From assembly GCA_016466735.1 (NCBI GenBank), contig JAAOED010000007.1, positions 48,606 through 112,605 of the forward strand: DNA of 64,000 bases. Reading direction: 5' to 3'. The notes beneath the pieces were generated by a model, which worked only from the letters and a program-made list of their open reading frames with translations, did not search any database and was not told the origin of the DNA. Positions 39,401-46,148 of this stretch are shown piece by piece. Source of the DNA: Weissella confusa. GTDB lineage: Bacteria > Bacillota > Bacilli > Lactobacillales > Lactobacillaceae. Positions within the stretch are counted from its first letter, which is position 1. Every line of letters begins with the position of its first letter. Both the position numbers and the translations under genes were made by a program.

Positions 39401-42400
39401 ATAAGTTACCGTTTCTTCACGGCTAGCGTCGTTATAATCAACCGATCCACCTGCAACTGAACCCTCACTTGCAAAGTAACCATCAATAACTGGCGTTTGC
39501 ACATCGTCAAACGTTTGTGACTCATCAGGCCAAACAATTGACAACACTTCACCGGTTACAGCGTCATACGTTACTGTTGCGGTAAAGATCTTTTCCTGTA
39601 CGCTGTCAGGTTTAGCCTCAGTCTTGTCTGATTCATAAATATAGTGAACCGTTGACGTAACTGTTGACGTATAACTATCATGGTTCGGATCGTCTTCTCG
39701 ACCCCCATCCACAACTACTGTACCGTGGGTCAAGTGAACCAAGTAAACTTGAGTTGCTGCGTCATCACGGTCATACGTTCCGGCAGTTGCTTCCTTATCG
39801 GATGAAACGTACGTATATCCATGTGATGCATAATCAGACAATGTATTTGTGTATGCCTGATCAGTCTCCCCTGAGAAAGTCTGACGTAGCTCGTTAACTT
39901 CCAAATCGGTCGTGTCGTCGATATAACGCACAATGACTTGTTGTGTATTACGCGTGTAATTAATCGTTGTATCCCCTGTCGGATCCGTTGGTGCTGGTGG
40001 AATATAACCAGCTGATGGATTTTCTGGGTCGACCGGCTTCAACGGTGTGCCGTCAGGTCCTTCCGGCGTGTAACCCGGTACATATGGGATAACCGGCTCA
40101 CCCGGCTCGGCTGGATCATGTGGCGTTAGGTTATCCGTTGGATTGTTTGGATCATTTGGATATTGAATTGGATCACTCGGCACATTTTCAGTATTTGGTG
40201 GGAAACTTGGCGTCCAACTTCCCATTGGCTTGTATGTGACGGTGTACTCAGTATTTGTATCATTGTGGTCCGCATCTACTTGCGTTACATCAGCAACATA
40301 GCCAGTAATTACCGGACTCTTTACGGCTGCAAACGTCGCTGAATCGTTAGGCCATTCAACCGAAATTGGCACATTTGAATCCACTTTATAAGTAACCGTT
40401 GCCGTAAAGGTGTGACTAATCACTTGATCAGGCACTAGCTCACCATTCGCGTCCACCATCTGATTACCAGCTTGGTCCACATAATGGATTGTTCGCGTAA
40501 TCGTCTTCGTATAATCGCTTTGGTTTGGATCGTCGTCCTTACCACCTACTTTTGACTCCGTTCCAATAGCCAAAATAACGTTATAGACCTGATCAGTATC
40601 GTCGTCGGCATCGTACTTACCACTCTCAGCACCCGCATCCTTAGATACCAGCACATAAGATTGGTCCGGATTATTCTCATAATCCCATAATTCGTGGGTA
40701 TAATCCGCATTCGATTTACCATTGAACGTCTCAGTATTCACAATCGTACGCGTACCATCGTCCGCGACATAAATGTAGTTAACCGTTACTTTTTGCTCAT
40801 TTGCATGATAAACAATTGTCGTATCGGTCGTCGGATCCGTTGGCACATCGGGTGGCAAATAACCCCCGGTTGGGTCGCTCGGATTAACCGGCGTCAGCGG
40901 CGTGCCATCTGGTAATTCTGGTGTGTAACCAGGAACATATGGTACAACCGGCACAGACGGATTCGTACGGTCAGGTTGTGTCGGATCATCTGGATCATTT
41001 GGATACGTTATATCAGTCGGTGGGTTATCCGGCGTTGTGTCTGGGAAACTTGGTGTCCAAGCACCCAAAGCCTTATACGTTACTCGGAAGCCAACACTGG
41101 CAGAGTCATAGCTAACCGTTGCTGCACCGGCTTGTGCTAAATCAGCAATATAACCTTGAATAACTGGTGAATCAACGTCACTAAACGTATAACTTTGTAC
41201 ATTCCACGTATCATACAATTCCTCACCAGTAACCGCATCATACGTTACGGTCGCTAAGAAGGTTGTCGTTTGAATATTGGCGGCTGCTGCCACCGTGTTG
41301 TCCTCATAGAAGTAACGCACCGTCGACTTTACTTCCCACTTGGCATTACCATCCTTACCACCTTCAACATCAACAGTGTTGTGGTCCAAATAGACGTAAT
41401 AAGTTTGGTCAGTCGCCGTATCGTTGTCGTACGTCCCTGAACGGCTTCCCGCGTCCTGCGCCACAATGGTATAACCCTTTGCCGCAACTGACTGAAGGGC
41501 GTTCGTATAAGTCTTACCAGTATCACCGGTTACCGTTTGCGTCCATTCTGTGATTTCAGTACCATCGGCTGCTGTCCATCCCTCAGTTTTTTCTGAACCA
41601 TGAACATCAATATAGTGAATCGTGACGGTTTGCTTATCGGCAACCAGCGTGATTGTCATCGTTTGCAAACTGCTATCAGTCGTACTTAGATTATTGCTCG
41701 TTGTGTCATACGTTCCTGATACAGACGTACCAGAAAGTGTCATAGCTGGCGTACCGGTCGTTGTCGTCTTGCTGGTGTCGATGTGATATCCAGCAGGGAT
41801 ACTACTTGCAATATCCGTGCTCAACGCCTCACCCGTTTTACCGGTTAGATTAACGTTAGCCGGTGCAGTCGTTCCGTCGGCCATCACAAACTTGATTTGT
41901 GCTTGTTGCGTGTCCTTGACATAGTACAGAACAATCGCGTCTGCTGCAGAATCTGTCAAAGCGGATCCGCTCTTAGAGGTACCAGCCGTCGCATTATACT
42001 TTGTTGCCGCACTTTCATTCGGCAACGCGTAGGTACCGTCGGTCTTTTGGGCAGATTGCAACTCACCACCATTCAACGTAAATCCGACGTATGTGTACCC
42101 CGGAACCTTTGTGTTGATTGAACTCCAATCGTTGTTTGGGGATGAAGTTGTTTTCACACCAATTTGGGCACCGGTCACACCCTGCAATGCAGAATTTGTT
42201 TGCCCAGCTGTCGCATTATTGTAATTTGAAATCCCAGCCGTATTGGCAATAGACGTTGAATTAGCTAAGGAGAACGTGCCATCCGCATTCTGCACGGCTG
42301 TTTGCAAGCCAACTGTTGCCAACTGCGGTGCGGCAACATAATAGAACTTAACTCCTGATTCGCTCGGCAATAGTGGCTGAATATAACCACCCAAATTTCC

Positions 42401-44098
42401 AAGTCCTGTTCCACCAAATCCTAAGAAACTACCGCCATCAATAGAACCGTTGCGATCTTCGTCGGCCCAGTCCGGGGTTGAGATAACCGCGTTTGCATTT
42501 CCAAAAGCATCTGTGGCTGACAAAGTGTACTTACCATCACTTGTCTTGTACAAATCACCAGTGATTTTGGCGTATGTCATCCCACTTGTGGTTGGTTGTG
42601 ATGTTGCTGCGACAACACTCGTTGCACCAGTTGCTGTGTTAGTTGCCAAATAGAAAGTTAATGGCTTATCTGGAATGGTATAGGTCTTCACCAAGTTTGG
42701 TGAGACAGTCGTTGCGCCGTCCGTTTGCATTGTAAACGTGATGACGTTTGTGTTCCCACTCCACGTAATTTGGGTCATTGACGTCACATTGCCATTTGCA
42801 TCCACTGCCGGCCAATAAATAATAACTGTGTAATTTGCTGGATTAGTTTGATTCGTAAACTTACGAATAACCGCATCCTTTGGTACAGCAGACACGTCAA
42901 ACCCATAGGCACGGACCAATGCTAAATTGAACGGATTGTTCGGGTCCATAATGGCTGACTTAGAACGCGAATCAGCAATCGTGTAGACATCAGTGCTCAT
43001 GTTAGTAAAGGCACCTGTTACCGTTTGCTTCGTACTCGTCCCGCTACCACTCGTTGTCGTACTTTTTTGCGATGACACTTGCGTTAGCGATGGTACCAAT
43101 TGGTATCCAGGCAAAACGTCTGATGTGATTGTAAATTCATCATCATAACCACCACCAGTTCCACCAATTAGTTGGTTAACCTTAGCATCCGCGCTTTGAC
43201 CAGCACTTGGATTTTCCGGAATACGATCAGTCGTACGTGTGTAAGTTCCATCACCATTATCGATGGCATAGTAATAATTGGCATCCGCCGCTTTCGCAAA
43301 GACGTTAATACCCGTCATTCGCCAATTCGTATTCGTTGTCGAGCCATCTCGTCGTCCACTTGTAATTTCGTAGTCACCAGTACCATTAGTAATGTTGTTT
43401 TTAAACGTCGTTCCCCCGACAACCAGTGTGCCGCCAGAAGCGACATACTGGCGCCCTGTAATCCCGTTATCGTCATAACTCGTCAACATTACGGTACTTC
43501 CAGAAACAACCTTAGTCCCCCATGGGTCACTGGTAACATTTCGTGCAACACCAACTAACCACTTCGTTCCCGTTGTGTCGGTGAAGCCTCCTGCATAGTA
43601 ATAATACGTCAGCAAATTCGTATCTCTTTGGAAATACGCCGGCAAGTTTGAACTGTTAGCCAGTGAATCGCCACTTGGCACCGTTTGACCTTGGATACGG
43701 CGCCAGGCTTCAGAAGCAACCGCCCAATCCAAGTCATTTGTTTCGGCCCACACACGAATGTCATCGTGATTAACCGAATCAAACGTTTGACTGGCTTCCG
43801 TTGAATCTGGCCAGTAAACAATAACTGTTCCGTTATCATTCATGACTTCAGTTGCTGGAAGCAAGTTAAACGCATCCTTGTTGAACATATCAAACGTTGC
43901 TTGTTGTGCTTCCGTCAAACCGGTCGTTGTATCCTTTTCTTGCTCACCTTCCTGCAAGAATGAGATGACCATACGGTTACGGACGGCATAGGCCTTCAAA
44001 GCATCCATATCGATGCTGTTGAAGTTGTACGATGCTGGCAAGTTAATCCAGAGGTACTTATCCACGTATGTGACCGTGACCGTGCTACTTAGCACCAT
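27455..44098 (-). CDS. Giant MucBP-repeat LPXTG adhesin, main part (out of frame with its signal peptide)
   Basis: A reading frame of 5,547 codons. Residues 1 to about 800 form a non-repetitive region (NLPASYNFNSIDMDALKAY, YYYYAGGFTDTTGTKW), a likely ligand-binding head. From about residue 816 to 5220, fifteen MucBP-type modules occur (pattern ATITYIDDTTG...STYTTADRI...GYVLVSDGYP). Most are followed by a second beta-domain (TRTITYVYEDG...FTRTATVDAVTGEVTYGDW) and a Pro/Asp-rich linker (YPNDPDDPTEP, VPYVPGFTPQGPDG). The module period is 725-1,090 bases. The C-terminus has LPYTG at about 5,500, a hydrophobic stretch and RRKRED, a sortase signal. There is no signal peptide at its N-terminus; the ATG at 44098 lacks a good ribosome binding site and overlaps the upstream frame, so this part is probably only expressed if the frameshift is resolved. 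Confidence 0.9.
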   Translation of the reverse strand: MVLSSTVTVTYVDKYLWINLPASYNFNSIDMDALKAYAVRNRMVISFLQEGEQEKDTTTGLTEAQQATFDMFNKDAFNLLPATEVMNDNGTVIVYWPDSTEASQTFDSVNHDDIRVWAETNDLDWAVASEAWRRIQGQTVPSGDSLANSSNLPAYFQRDTNLLTYYYYAGGFTDTTGTKWLVGVARNVTSDPWGTKVVSGSTVMLTSYDDNGITGRQYVASGGTLVVGGTTFKNNITNGTGDYEITSGRRDGSTTNTNWRMTGINVFAKAADANYYYAIDNGDGTYTRTTDRIPENPSAGQSADAKVNQLIGGTGGGYDDEFTITSDVLPGYQLVPSLTQVSSQKSTTTSGSGTSTKQTVTGAFTNMSTDVYTIADSRSKSAIMDPNNPFNLALVRAYGFDVSAVPKDAVIRKFTNQTNPANYTVIIYWPAVDANGNVTSMTQITWSGNTNVITFTMQTDGATTVSPNLVKTYTIPDKPLTFYLATNTATGATSVVAATSQPTTSGMTYAKITGDLYKTSDGKYTLSATDAFGNANAVISTPDWADEDRNGSIDGGSFLGFGGTGLGNLGGYIQPLLPSESGVKFYYVAAPQLATVGLQTAVQNADGTFSLANSTSIANTAGISNYNNATAGQTNSALQGVTGAQIGVKTTSSPNNDWSSINTKVPGYTYVGFTLNGGELQSAQKTDGTYALPNESAATKYNATAGTSKSGSALTDSAADAIVLYYVKDTQQAQIKFVMADGTTAPANVNLTGKTGEALSTDIASSIPAGYHIDTSKTTTTGTPAMTLSGTSVSGTYDTTSNNLSTTDSSLQTMTITLVADKQTVTIHYIDVHGSEKTEGWTAADGTEITEWTQTVTGDTGKTYTNALQSVAAKGYTIVAQDAGSRSGTYDNDTATDQTYYVYLDHNTVDVEGGKDGNAKWEVKSTVRYFYEDNTVAAAANIQTTTFLATVTYDAVTGEELYDTWNVQSYTFSDVDSPVIQGYIADLAQAGAATVSYDSASVGFRVTYKALGAWTPSFPDTTPDNPPTDITYPNDPDDPTQPDRTNPSVPVVPYVPGYTPELPDGTPLTPVNPSDPTGGYLPPDVPTDPTTDTTIVYHANEQKVTVNYIYVADDGTRTIVNTETFNGKSNADYTHELWDYENNPDQSYVLVSKDAGAESGKYDADDDTDQVYNVILAIGTESKVGGKDDDPNQSDYTKTITRTIHYVDQAGNQMVDANGELVPDQVISHTFTATVTYKVDSNVPISVEWPNDSATFAAVKSPVITGYVADVTQVDADHNDTNTEYTVTYKPMGSWTPSFPPNTENVPSDPIQYPNDPNNPTDNLTPHDPAEPGEPVIPYVPGYTPEGPDGTPLKPVDPENPSAGYIPPAPTDPTGDTTINYTRNTQQVIVRYIDDTTDLEVNELRQTFSGETDQAYTNTLSDYASHGYTYVSSDKEATAGTYDRDDAATQVYLVHLTHGTVVVDGGREDDPNHDSYTSTVTSTVHYIYESDKTEAKPDSVQEKIFTATVTYDAVTGEVLSIVWPDESQTFDDVQTPVIDGYFASEGSVAGGSVDYNDASREETVTYTKLGSWIPHVPDLPEDEQLKTRVYPNDPNDASKVWTRDDPNYVEVPVPYIPGYTPTSDGSSVPLEQIDPNDVTKGYYPPDVPDNPAADTPIYYVAHPQTLVVVYVDISSGTEVEVTSLQQTLTGTTNAAYTNTLSDYAARGYVLVSQDATATEGTYDNADNVTQFAKVYLDHGTVVVTPDTPGDPGSPMYPDVPDTPVWPEGTDIDGVKQTINGVISYQYANGDEVFPDVTRTVTFERSITLDAVTGEQISTTDWVVTAGDDDWPETPSPVKEGYYADISDILAVTIAPGDFDRSYMVTYYPMGQYVPVFPEGTENVPSDPITYPNDPDNPGDPLEPGQGTPDTSGDTDNPTLPYVPGFTPEGPDGTPLEPVDPNNPSAGYWPPATPTDNPGGDTTITYTANEQKATVTFIDDTTGDTLKVVDLTGKSDETDAYRTATDIATYERAGYVLVSDDYPTDGVVYERVDDTDQPFTVHLKQVTITVEPDDPKESGTDIFTPGDPVDPSDPSGPTYPESPYTPGDPVYPDQPDGPTVPDTPGDPGTPVDPDNPSGPTWPATPTYPSGVTKDDLNQTVTRTITYTYASNGEEASKTVTETLTYSRTATVNAVTGAVTYGDWQTTDSTLDKVDSPLISGYVASQLTVDEEADVDAMADDTTVAITYTKLGQWVPSFPPSAADEDVPDDPIDYPNNPSDPTEPLEPGVNNPNDPGTPANPTLPYVPGYTPEGPDGTPLTPVDPDNPSAGYWPPETPTDKPGDDTVIHYVANDQAARITYIDDDTGLELAVDTIAGESSDTSTYTTADRIKSYEAQGYTLVSNDFPEDEFQFDRDDATEQKFEVHLKRTVLVITPDDPRTPSDPIFTPGEPVDPSDPSSPTYPAEPGTPGEPIDPANPSGPTWPETPTYPAGLTSEDLNQTVNLTVNYVYEDGKTVAHEPHTDAVHFTRTATLDTVTGEVTYSDWVAVNDDDLLDTYKSPVVDGYYADKEYSTAVTVAAEDGDVTETVTYKKLGQWVPSFPATTPSAPTDPIDYPNNPSGPTVPTDPAENPSEPGTPENPTLPYVPGYTPEGPDGEPLTPADPSNPSSGYLPPNPTNPGEDTVITYVPADQVGSVTYVDQTTGTTLSVDPLAGKSDEPGTYTTADRIKQYETMGYVLVSDDYPKDFTFDSDTAKSQEFTVTLKQVTVVVTPDDPKNPSDPIFTPGDPVDPSDPSSPTYPEEPGTPGDPIDPNNPSGPTWPATPTYPDGVTAQDLNKTVTRTITYVYEDGSEAATTVTDNVVFERTATVNAVTGEVTYGEWTAVGDDVDWQQVDSPMIVGYMADKASVEFVDVTGATESTSVVVTYTAVGQWVPHFPPGTEDVPSDPINYPNNPDDPTNPADPGPDNPADPGTTDNPTLPYVPGFTPQGPDGEPLEPVNPSNPSEGYWPPVIPDDPKQSQDITYTANEQTARIVFIDDTTGTTLATDDIDGVSDEKSTYTTADRLATYYAQGYTLVSDDYPVDFAFDRVDGNVETFEVHLKHAAITVTPDDPKNPSTPIYTPGDPVDPSDPSSPTYPAEPGTPGDPIDPDNPSGPTWPAVPTYPAGVTTTDLNETVNRTITYVDDKGETVFADATDKVSFTRTATVDAVTGEVTYGEWVATGNDTTFDAVNSPVKTGYYADKEVVDATTGLTATTGDENIQVVYKPMGQWVPSFPAGTENVPSDPTTYPNDPAHADTPLEPGGTNPNVPGTPDNPTMPYVPGFTPQGPDGTPLEPVTPGSPEGGYWPPATPTDNPGGDTVVTYVADEQKATITYHDVTTDTDLSVDTIDGHSDETSSYTTAQRIAMYEQQGYRLVADGYLGTKFTFDRDTATDQAYIVQLERITQTITPDDPKTPSSPIFTPGDPVDPSDPSSPTYPEQPGTPGEPIDPDNPSGPTWPATPTYPAGLEHDDLNQTVTREVTYVYDRNGATAATTATETLTFTRTATLDTVSGEITYGDWIATDSDTTFDEVTSPTIAGYTANRASVAEATGVAAMDDDTSIEVRYVANEQHATITYIDDNTQQTIVMDDITGQSDGTTTYTTADRIAALQAQGYSLVNDGWPTDFVFDTDDDTTQAFEVHLKHATITVDPDDPKTPSSPVYTPGDPVDPDDPDGPTYPAEPGTPGDPIDPNNPSGPTWPATPTYPDGLKTTDLNESVDRTITYVYEDNSEAAKTVTDNVQFTRTAEYDVVTGTVTYGDWVATNGDTTFDAVESPVITGYYADLTQVDETAGLTANSGDESVKVTYKQMGQWVPSFPANTPSVPTDPITYPNDPDDPTKPLEPGAPDYPVVPYVPGFTPEGPDGPLQPVDPTDPSKGYVPPATPTDNPGEDTTINYVANEQTATITFIDDTTKTNLAVDTIKGVSDATSTYTTAERIQAYLAQGYTFVSDGYPGTDFTFDRDDSMTQAYEVHLKHATITITPNDPKTPSQPIYNPGDPVDPSDPDSPTYPEEPGNPGDPIDPDNPSGPTWPATPTYPAGLTETDLNESVTQTITYVYADGQEASDPKTDTVTFSRTATLDPVTGAVTYGEWIAANSDTTFDAVESPVITGYVADKQTVAEVTGIQATDADTDPVVTYTAMGQWVPSYPAGTPDVPTDPITYPNDPADPTQPADPTAPNYPVIPDVPGFTPQGPDGPLQPVDPSDPSKGYVPPATPTDPTQDTTITYVANEQQATITYIDKTTGKQLAMDTITGHSDETSTYTTADKIAAYEAAGYVLVSDGYPGTKFTFDREDDYDQAYEVYLEHAVITVDPNDPKTPSSPIFTPGGPVDPDDPTSPTYPVNPGDTPTPTYPGGLEEADLNESVKQTITYKYANGETAADDATDTVTFSRTAKVDAVTGAVTYGDWVAANGDTTFDAVDSPVITGYVADKQTVATVTGIGAKDADTTVNVVYNKMGQWVPLFPADTTNVPSDPMTYPNNPDDPTEPLTPGPENENDPGDPDNPTLPYVPGFTPQGPDGPLQPVDPDNPSSGYWPPALPSDPTTDTTIEYKADEQKATITYIDDVTGDTLVVDTITGGSDESSTYTTADRLADYLANGYVLVEDGYPTDFTFDRDTTVTQAYTVTLTHGSQTIDPNDPKTPGTPINPDNPDGPKYPDGLKSTDLNESVTRTITYVDQAGKTMATTVKETIHFTRTATLDTVTGTYTYSSWVPTTVTSMDAVDSPVITGYVADRQTVPALNDLTATSADVPEKVVYSPIGQYVPSFPSGVTDVPSKPIDYPNNPDDPTTTDTPGEDNPATPGTPDNPTMPYVPGFTPQGPDGEPLDPVDPDNPSSGYWPPAPSETPTEDTTITYTANKQTATITFIDDETGRVLAVDTITGGSAEKSAYTPYDRIMVYKLAGMMLVSNGYPSHFTFDRDESVDQAFEVHFKVATITVTPDDPKVPGEPIYQPGDLIDPNDPDSPTFPDPLGEPGTPVDPDDPDSPTWPQPPVWPDGVTAEDLREEVNQTITYIYEKDGSTAAKTVTDQVVFTRTVTINVIAAQQSAQPQARLARAATSSAIVYSDWQAVNNDNKFDAKTSPVIPGYISDRLVVEEVAGMDETSEDDIQQVVYRQLGSWVPSVPQVPGVKTPGEVTYPNDPDDPTKTADPNSPGYPVIPYVPGFTPQGPDGTPLQPVDPKNPSKGYLPPAVPGDPTTDTTIVYKVDRQHAKVNFIDQNTKQVLHVEQLSGDSYSKSSYTTAEQIAYYVAQGYVLVRDGYPAGGMTFDADSMLNQTFVVTLAHGTKTVDPNNPGVPGTPIDPNNPDGPKWPAGVDEDHLKTSTTRTIIFRTSDGTIVDTKTQIVTYTRTATVDTVTGEVTYGPWTAPDGSHVPDVAVPGMPGYVADRNLVPGVDIPVGTPNFTEYVTYTIVPEQPAVEVEPNEPGGPAQTVQTVTPETPAIVPEVLTPHSLAYTAVQSATAAPESAASLAYTAEQSAAESATAQHSGVLPYTGSDEQEGAKATGLAMLFGLFLGLFKRRKREDETEETSKKHDDK
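27990..41660 (-). repeat. Fifteen tandem adhesin repeat modules (MucBP / Mub_B2 / Pro-rich linker)
   Basis: MucBP-type unit positions on the plus map are about 28.4, 29.5, 30.4, 31.3, 32.3, 33.3, 34.0, 35.1, 36.1, 37.1, 38.2, 39.1, 39.9, 40.8 and 41.6 kb. The interval between 33.3 and 34.0 kb is short because one Pro-rich linker is missing. Units at 29-38 kb are closer to each other than those at 39-42 kb, suggesting recent expansion of the inner block. Confidence 0.85.
44082..44095. other. Palindrome at the adhesin frameshift junction
   Basis: GTGCTACTTAGCAC is a perfect 14-base inverted repeat (5-bp stem, 4-base loop) that contains the stop codon of the upstream frame. The two frames could be joined by a +1 shift anywhere between 44085 and 44158; no homopolymer longer than three bases occurs in that interval. 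Confidence 0.6.
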
Positions 44099-45101
44099 AG
44101 TCAGAACCGGTAAAGCTTTCCTTATTTGGAATAGTGATTGCCGTGTTAACGGAAACTGTCACGCCATCAGCTACAGTTTCCGGTACTGTTTCTTCTTCAG
44201 TGGCGCTATCATCCGCACCAAGCACCGTTGCTGATTGTGAGTTCGATGGTGCAACCGATTGCAATGAGTCTGCGCTACTCATTGCTGATTCGGCTGAAGA
44301 TGACTCAGCTTCACTTTCAGGCGCCACACTTGTCAGTGTGTTTGATTCGCTCTCAGGTGCAACACTAGTCAAAGTGTCCGATTCACTCTCGGGCGCAACG
44401 CTTACCAAACTATCAGATGCACTTGACTCATCATCGCTTGTCGCACTACTTTGTTCGCTTGATGGCGCGACACTCACTAAGCTGTCAGAATCCGTTTGAC
44501 TTGCCTCACTAGACGCATCAGATGAATCCGTTGACGTAGTTGAACTTTCAGAAGCTACAGATGTAGTCGACAAAACCACCGAACTAGCCAATGAACTTTG
44601 GCTTGTGACCGGTGATTGGACAACTGATTCACTATCACTAACTTCTGCAGTGCTTGAGGCAACACTCGCTTCAGGTAGACTGCTCGTTTCAGAACTCGCA
44701 CTCTCTACGACAACTGGATCAACTGGCGTTTCGGCCACCGATTCAGCGACCGATTCTTCAGATGCTGTAGCCTCTGCGCTAGCTACGACTGACTCCGGAT
44801 CACTTGGATTGGTAGGCACTGGTTCTCCAGTTTCATCGTCCAACCCATCGCCGTCCTTATCGCGGTCTTCAATATCTTGCTCGCCATCCTTGTTAGATGA
44901 GCTCACCAAAGAAGCATCAGCATCGTCAATCGTTGGATCTTCCGCCGCTGAAACTTCGCCACCTGTATTGGCCCCCATACCAATGGCAATCAACAATGAC
45001 GTCGCACCAAAACGCAGCCACTGCTTGTTCTTCTTATTGCCACCACCAGCATCTTCGAGATTAATTTCTCGCTCCTTTACACTTTTGTCTGTAGATTTCA
45101 T
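44085..45101 (-). CDS. N-terminal part of giant adhesin: signal peptide and serine-rich stalk (frameshifted)
   Basis: A 338-residue frame carrying what the giant adhesin lacks. After a charged leader it has KNKQWLRFGATSLLIAIGMG followed by EVSAAE, an extended signal peptide resembling those routed through accessory Sec (KxYKxGKxW-like). Residues about 50-85 are acidic with a DKDGDGLDD calcium-loop-like stretch. Residues about 85-300 are Ser/Ala/Glu/Val-rich with near repeats (TSVAPESESDTL, TSVAPESESNTL, LVSVAPSSEQ), a probable glycosylation stalk. It ends SFTGSDYGAK at TAG (44085-44087) inside a palindrome, overlapping the giant frame by 14 bases, one base out of register. The start follows AGGGGAGTTAAAATC. 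Alone it would be secreted without an anchor. Confidence 0.85.
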   Translation of the reverse strand: MKSTDKSVKEREINLEDAGGGNKKNKQWLRFGATSLLIAIGMGANTGGEVSAAEDPTIDDADASLVSSSNKDGEQDIEDRDKDGDGLDDETGEPVPTNPSDPESVVASAEATASEESVAESVAETPVDPVVVESASSETSSLPEASVASSTAEVSDSESVVQSPVTSQSSLASSVVLSTTSVASESSTTSTDSSDASSEASQTDSDSLVSVAPSSEQSSATSDDESSASDSLVSVAPESESDTLTSVAPESESNTLTSVAPESEAESSSAESAMSSADSLQSVAPSNSQSATVLGADDSATEEETVPETVADGVTVSVNTAITIPNKESFTGSDYGAK

Positions 45102-45151
45102 GATTTTAACTCCCCTAAAATTAAAGACTGTCAAAGTTTAGACTTCGACCA

Positions 45152-45204
45152 TTGTCGATAGTTTAGCTCACAAAAGTACTAAAAAGCGGGAACTAATATC
45201 GACA
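45152..45204. promoter_or_regulatory. Inverted repeat upstream of the adhesin gene
   Basis: TTGTCGATA (45152-45160) and TATCGACAA (45196-45204) are exact inverse copies 35 bases apart, 50-100 bases before the adhesin start codon, a plausible operator pair. No strong -10/-35 pair is evident. Confidence 0.4.
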
Positions 45205-45324
45205 AAAACGCCCCTATTACATGGTCAAAATCTACTTATGTACCTAAATTGTAACGAACTGCGGACAATAAAGCTCTTTTAATGTATCGAATTGCGAAAC
45301 TATGGTTTTTTTATGAAAAACGCG

Positions 45325-45358
45325 CAAAAAAGGCTCGATAGCAATTGCTACCGAGCCT
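45325..45358 (-). terminator. Terminator after the ECF S-component gene
   Basis: AGGCTCG...CGAGCCT stem (45331-45358) with continuous inner pairing and a minus-strand T run at 45326-45330. Confidence 0.85.
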
Positions 45359-45363
45359 AAAAA

Positions 45364-45984
45364 TTATCGTGCATTTTGTCGATTAAAGAATGTCAAAACT
45401 GGTATGCCAATCAGTGGGACTAAGATTGCGCCAACGATGATTTCAAAAACACCATTGAAACCGGCGATTGAAACAATCAAGTAATTGGCGAGTCCTGAAT
45501 CAGGAATACCGAACGCGGTTGTGTGCATAACTGTGAACCCAATCCACGTGATGCTCAACACGAAGAACGTATTCACAAAAGCCGACAAAGCGCCTAGCCC
45601 TGCTAACCAAATGGTTTGTTGACCCATTGGACGATTCTTAACAAAGCGCCAGTACAGGTACCCGATAATCAAACCAACCAACATACGTGGCACAATCGCT
45701 GTGATTGGGTTACGGAAGATCAAAGCGCCAATACTTGGTGCTGATGTCCATGCGTGCCAAAGTGAATAGGCACCCCAAACGAAACCTAGTAACGCACCGG
45801 CACGAGGCCCCAAGACCATCGCCCCAATGGCAACAGTAAACGTAATAATCGTTACCGCGGCCCCAATTGCGAACGCCCCAAGTGGTAATGTGCCCAGCCA
45901 AGGAACAATTGACTGTAGCAGAATAATTGCAATGAATAATGCCGTCAAAACGAGATGACGACTTGAATTAGGACGTGCTGCCAT
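45364..45984 (-). CDS. ECF transporter S component (vitamin uptake, orphan)
   Basis: A 206-residue membrane protein with about six hydrophobic helices. The N-terminus has the [22 protein letters not shown] stretch typical of S components, which carries the residues for docking on a shared EcfAAT module. Between helices, [23 protein letters not shown] is family-like. It has no ATPase or T gene nearby, so it likely uses the housekeeping module. Pantothenate or folate type is possible, but the vitamin is uncertain and no riboswitch was recognised upstream. The start at 45984 follows GAGGAGGCCTAGA. Confidence 0.75.
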   Translation of the reverse strand: MAARPNSSRHLVLTALFIAIILLQSIVPWLGTLPLGAFAIGAAVTIITFTVAIGAMVLGPRAGALLGFVWGAYSLWHAWTSAPSIGALIFRNPITAIVPRMLVGLIIGYLYWRFVKNRPMGQQTIWLAGLGALSAFVNTFFVLSITWIGFTVMHTTAFGIPDSGLANYLIVSIAGFNGVFEIIVGAILVPLIGIPVLTFFNRQNAR

Positions 45985-46064
45985 TCTAGGCCTCCTCTGA
46001 TAAAAATCCAAACAAAATTATGTTTACTTAATTATAGTTTGGAAAGTACGTAATGTCATTAATT

Positions 46065-46092
46065 AAAAAAGCGCCAGTATAAAACTGGCGCC
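46065..46092 (-). terminator. Terminator of the maltose operon
   Basis: GCGCCAG (46071-46077) pairs with CTGGCGC (46085-46091), followed on the minus strand by TTTTTT, about 60 bases after the pgmB stop codon. Confidence 0.85.
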
Positions 46093-46148
46093 TCCGCGGC
46101 AAAACTTTGTTTGAGATATTTTTTGAGATTCGTGAGAGGTTCAAATTG

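Noticed and set aside
44098..44098. Independent start of the giant adhesin at this ATG
   Set aside because: It would give a protein with a sortase signal but no signal peptide, and the upstream sequence has no ribosome binding site.
44085..44161. Programmed ribosomal frameshift joining the two adhesin parts
   Set aside because: No slippery heptamer is visible, and +1 slippage of AAG to AGT at the stop codon gives poor pairing. A genuine mutation or sequence error is more likely, though the TAG-C context is leaky.
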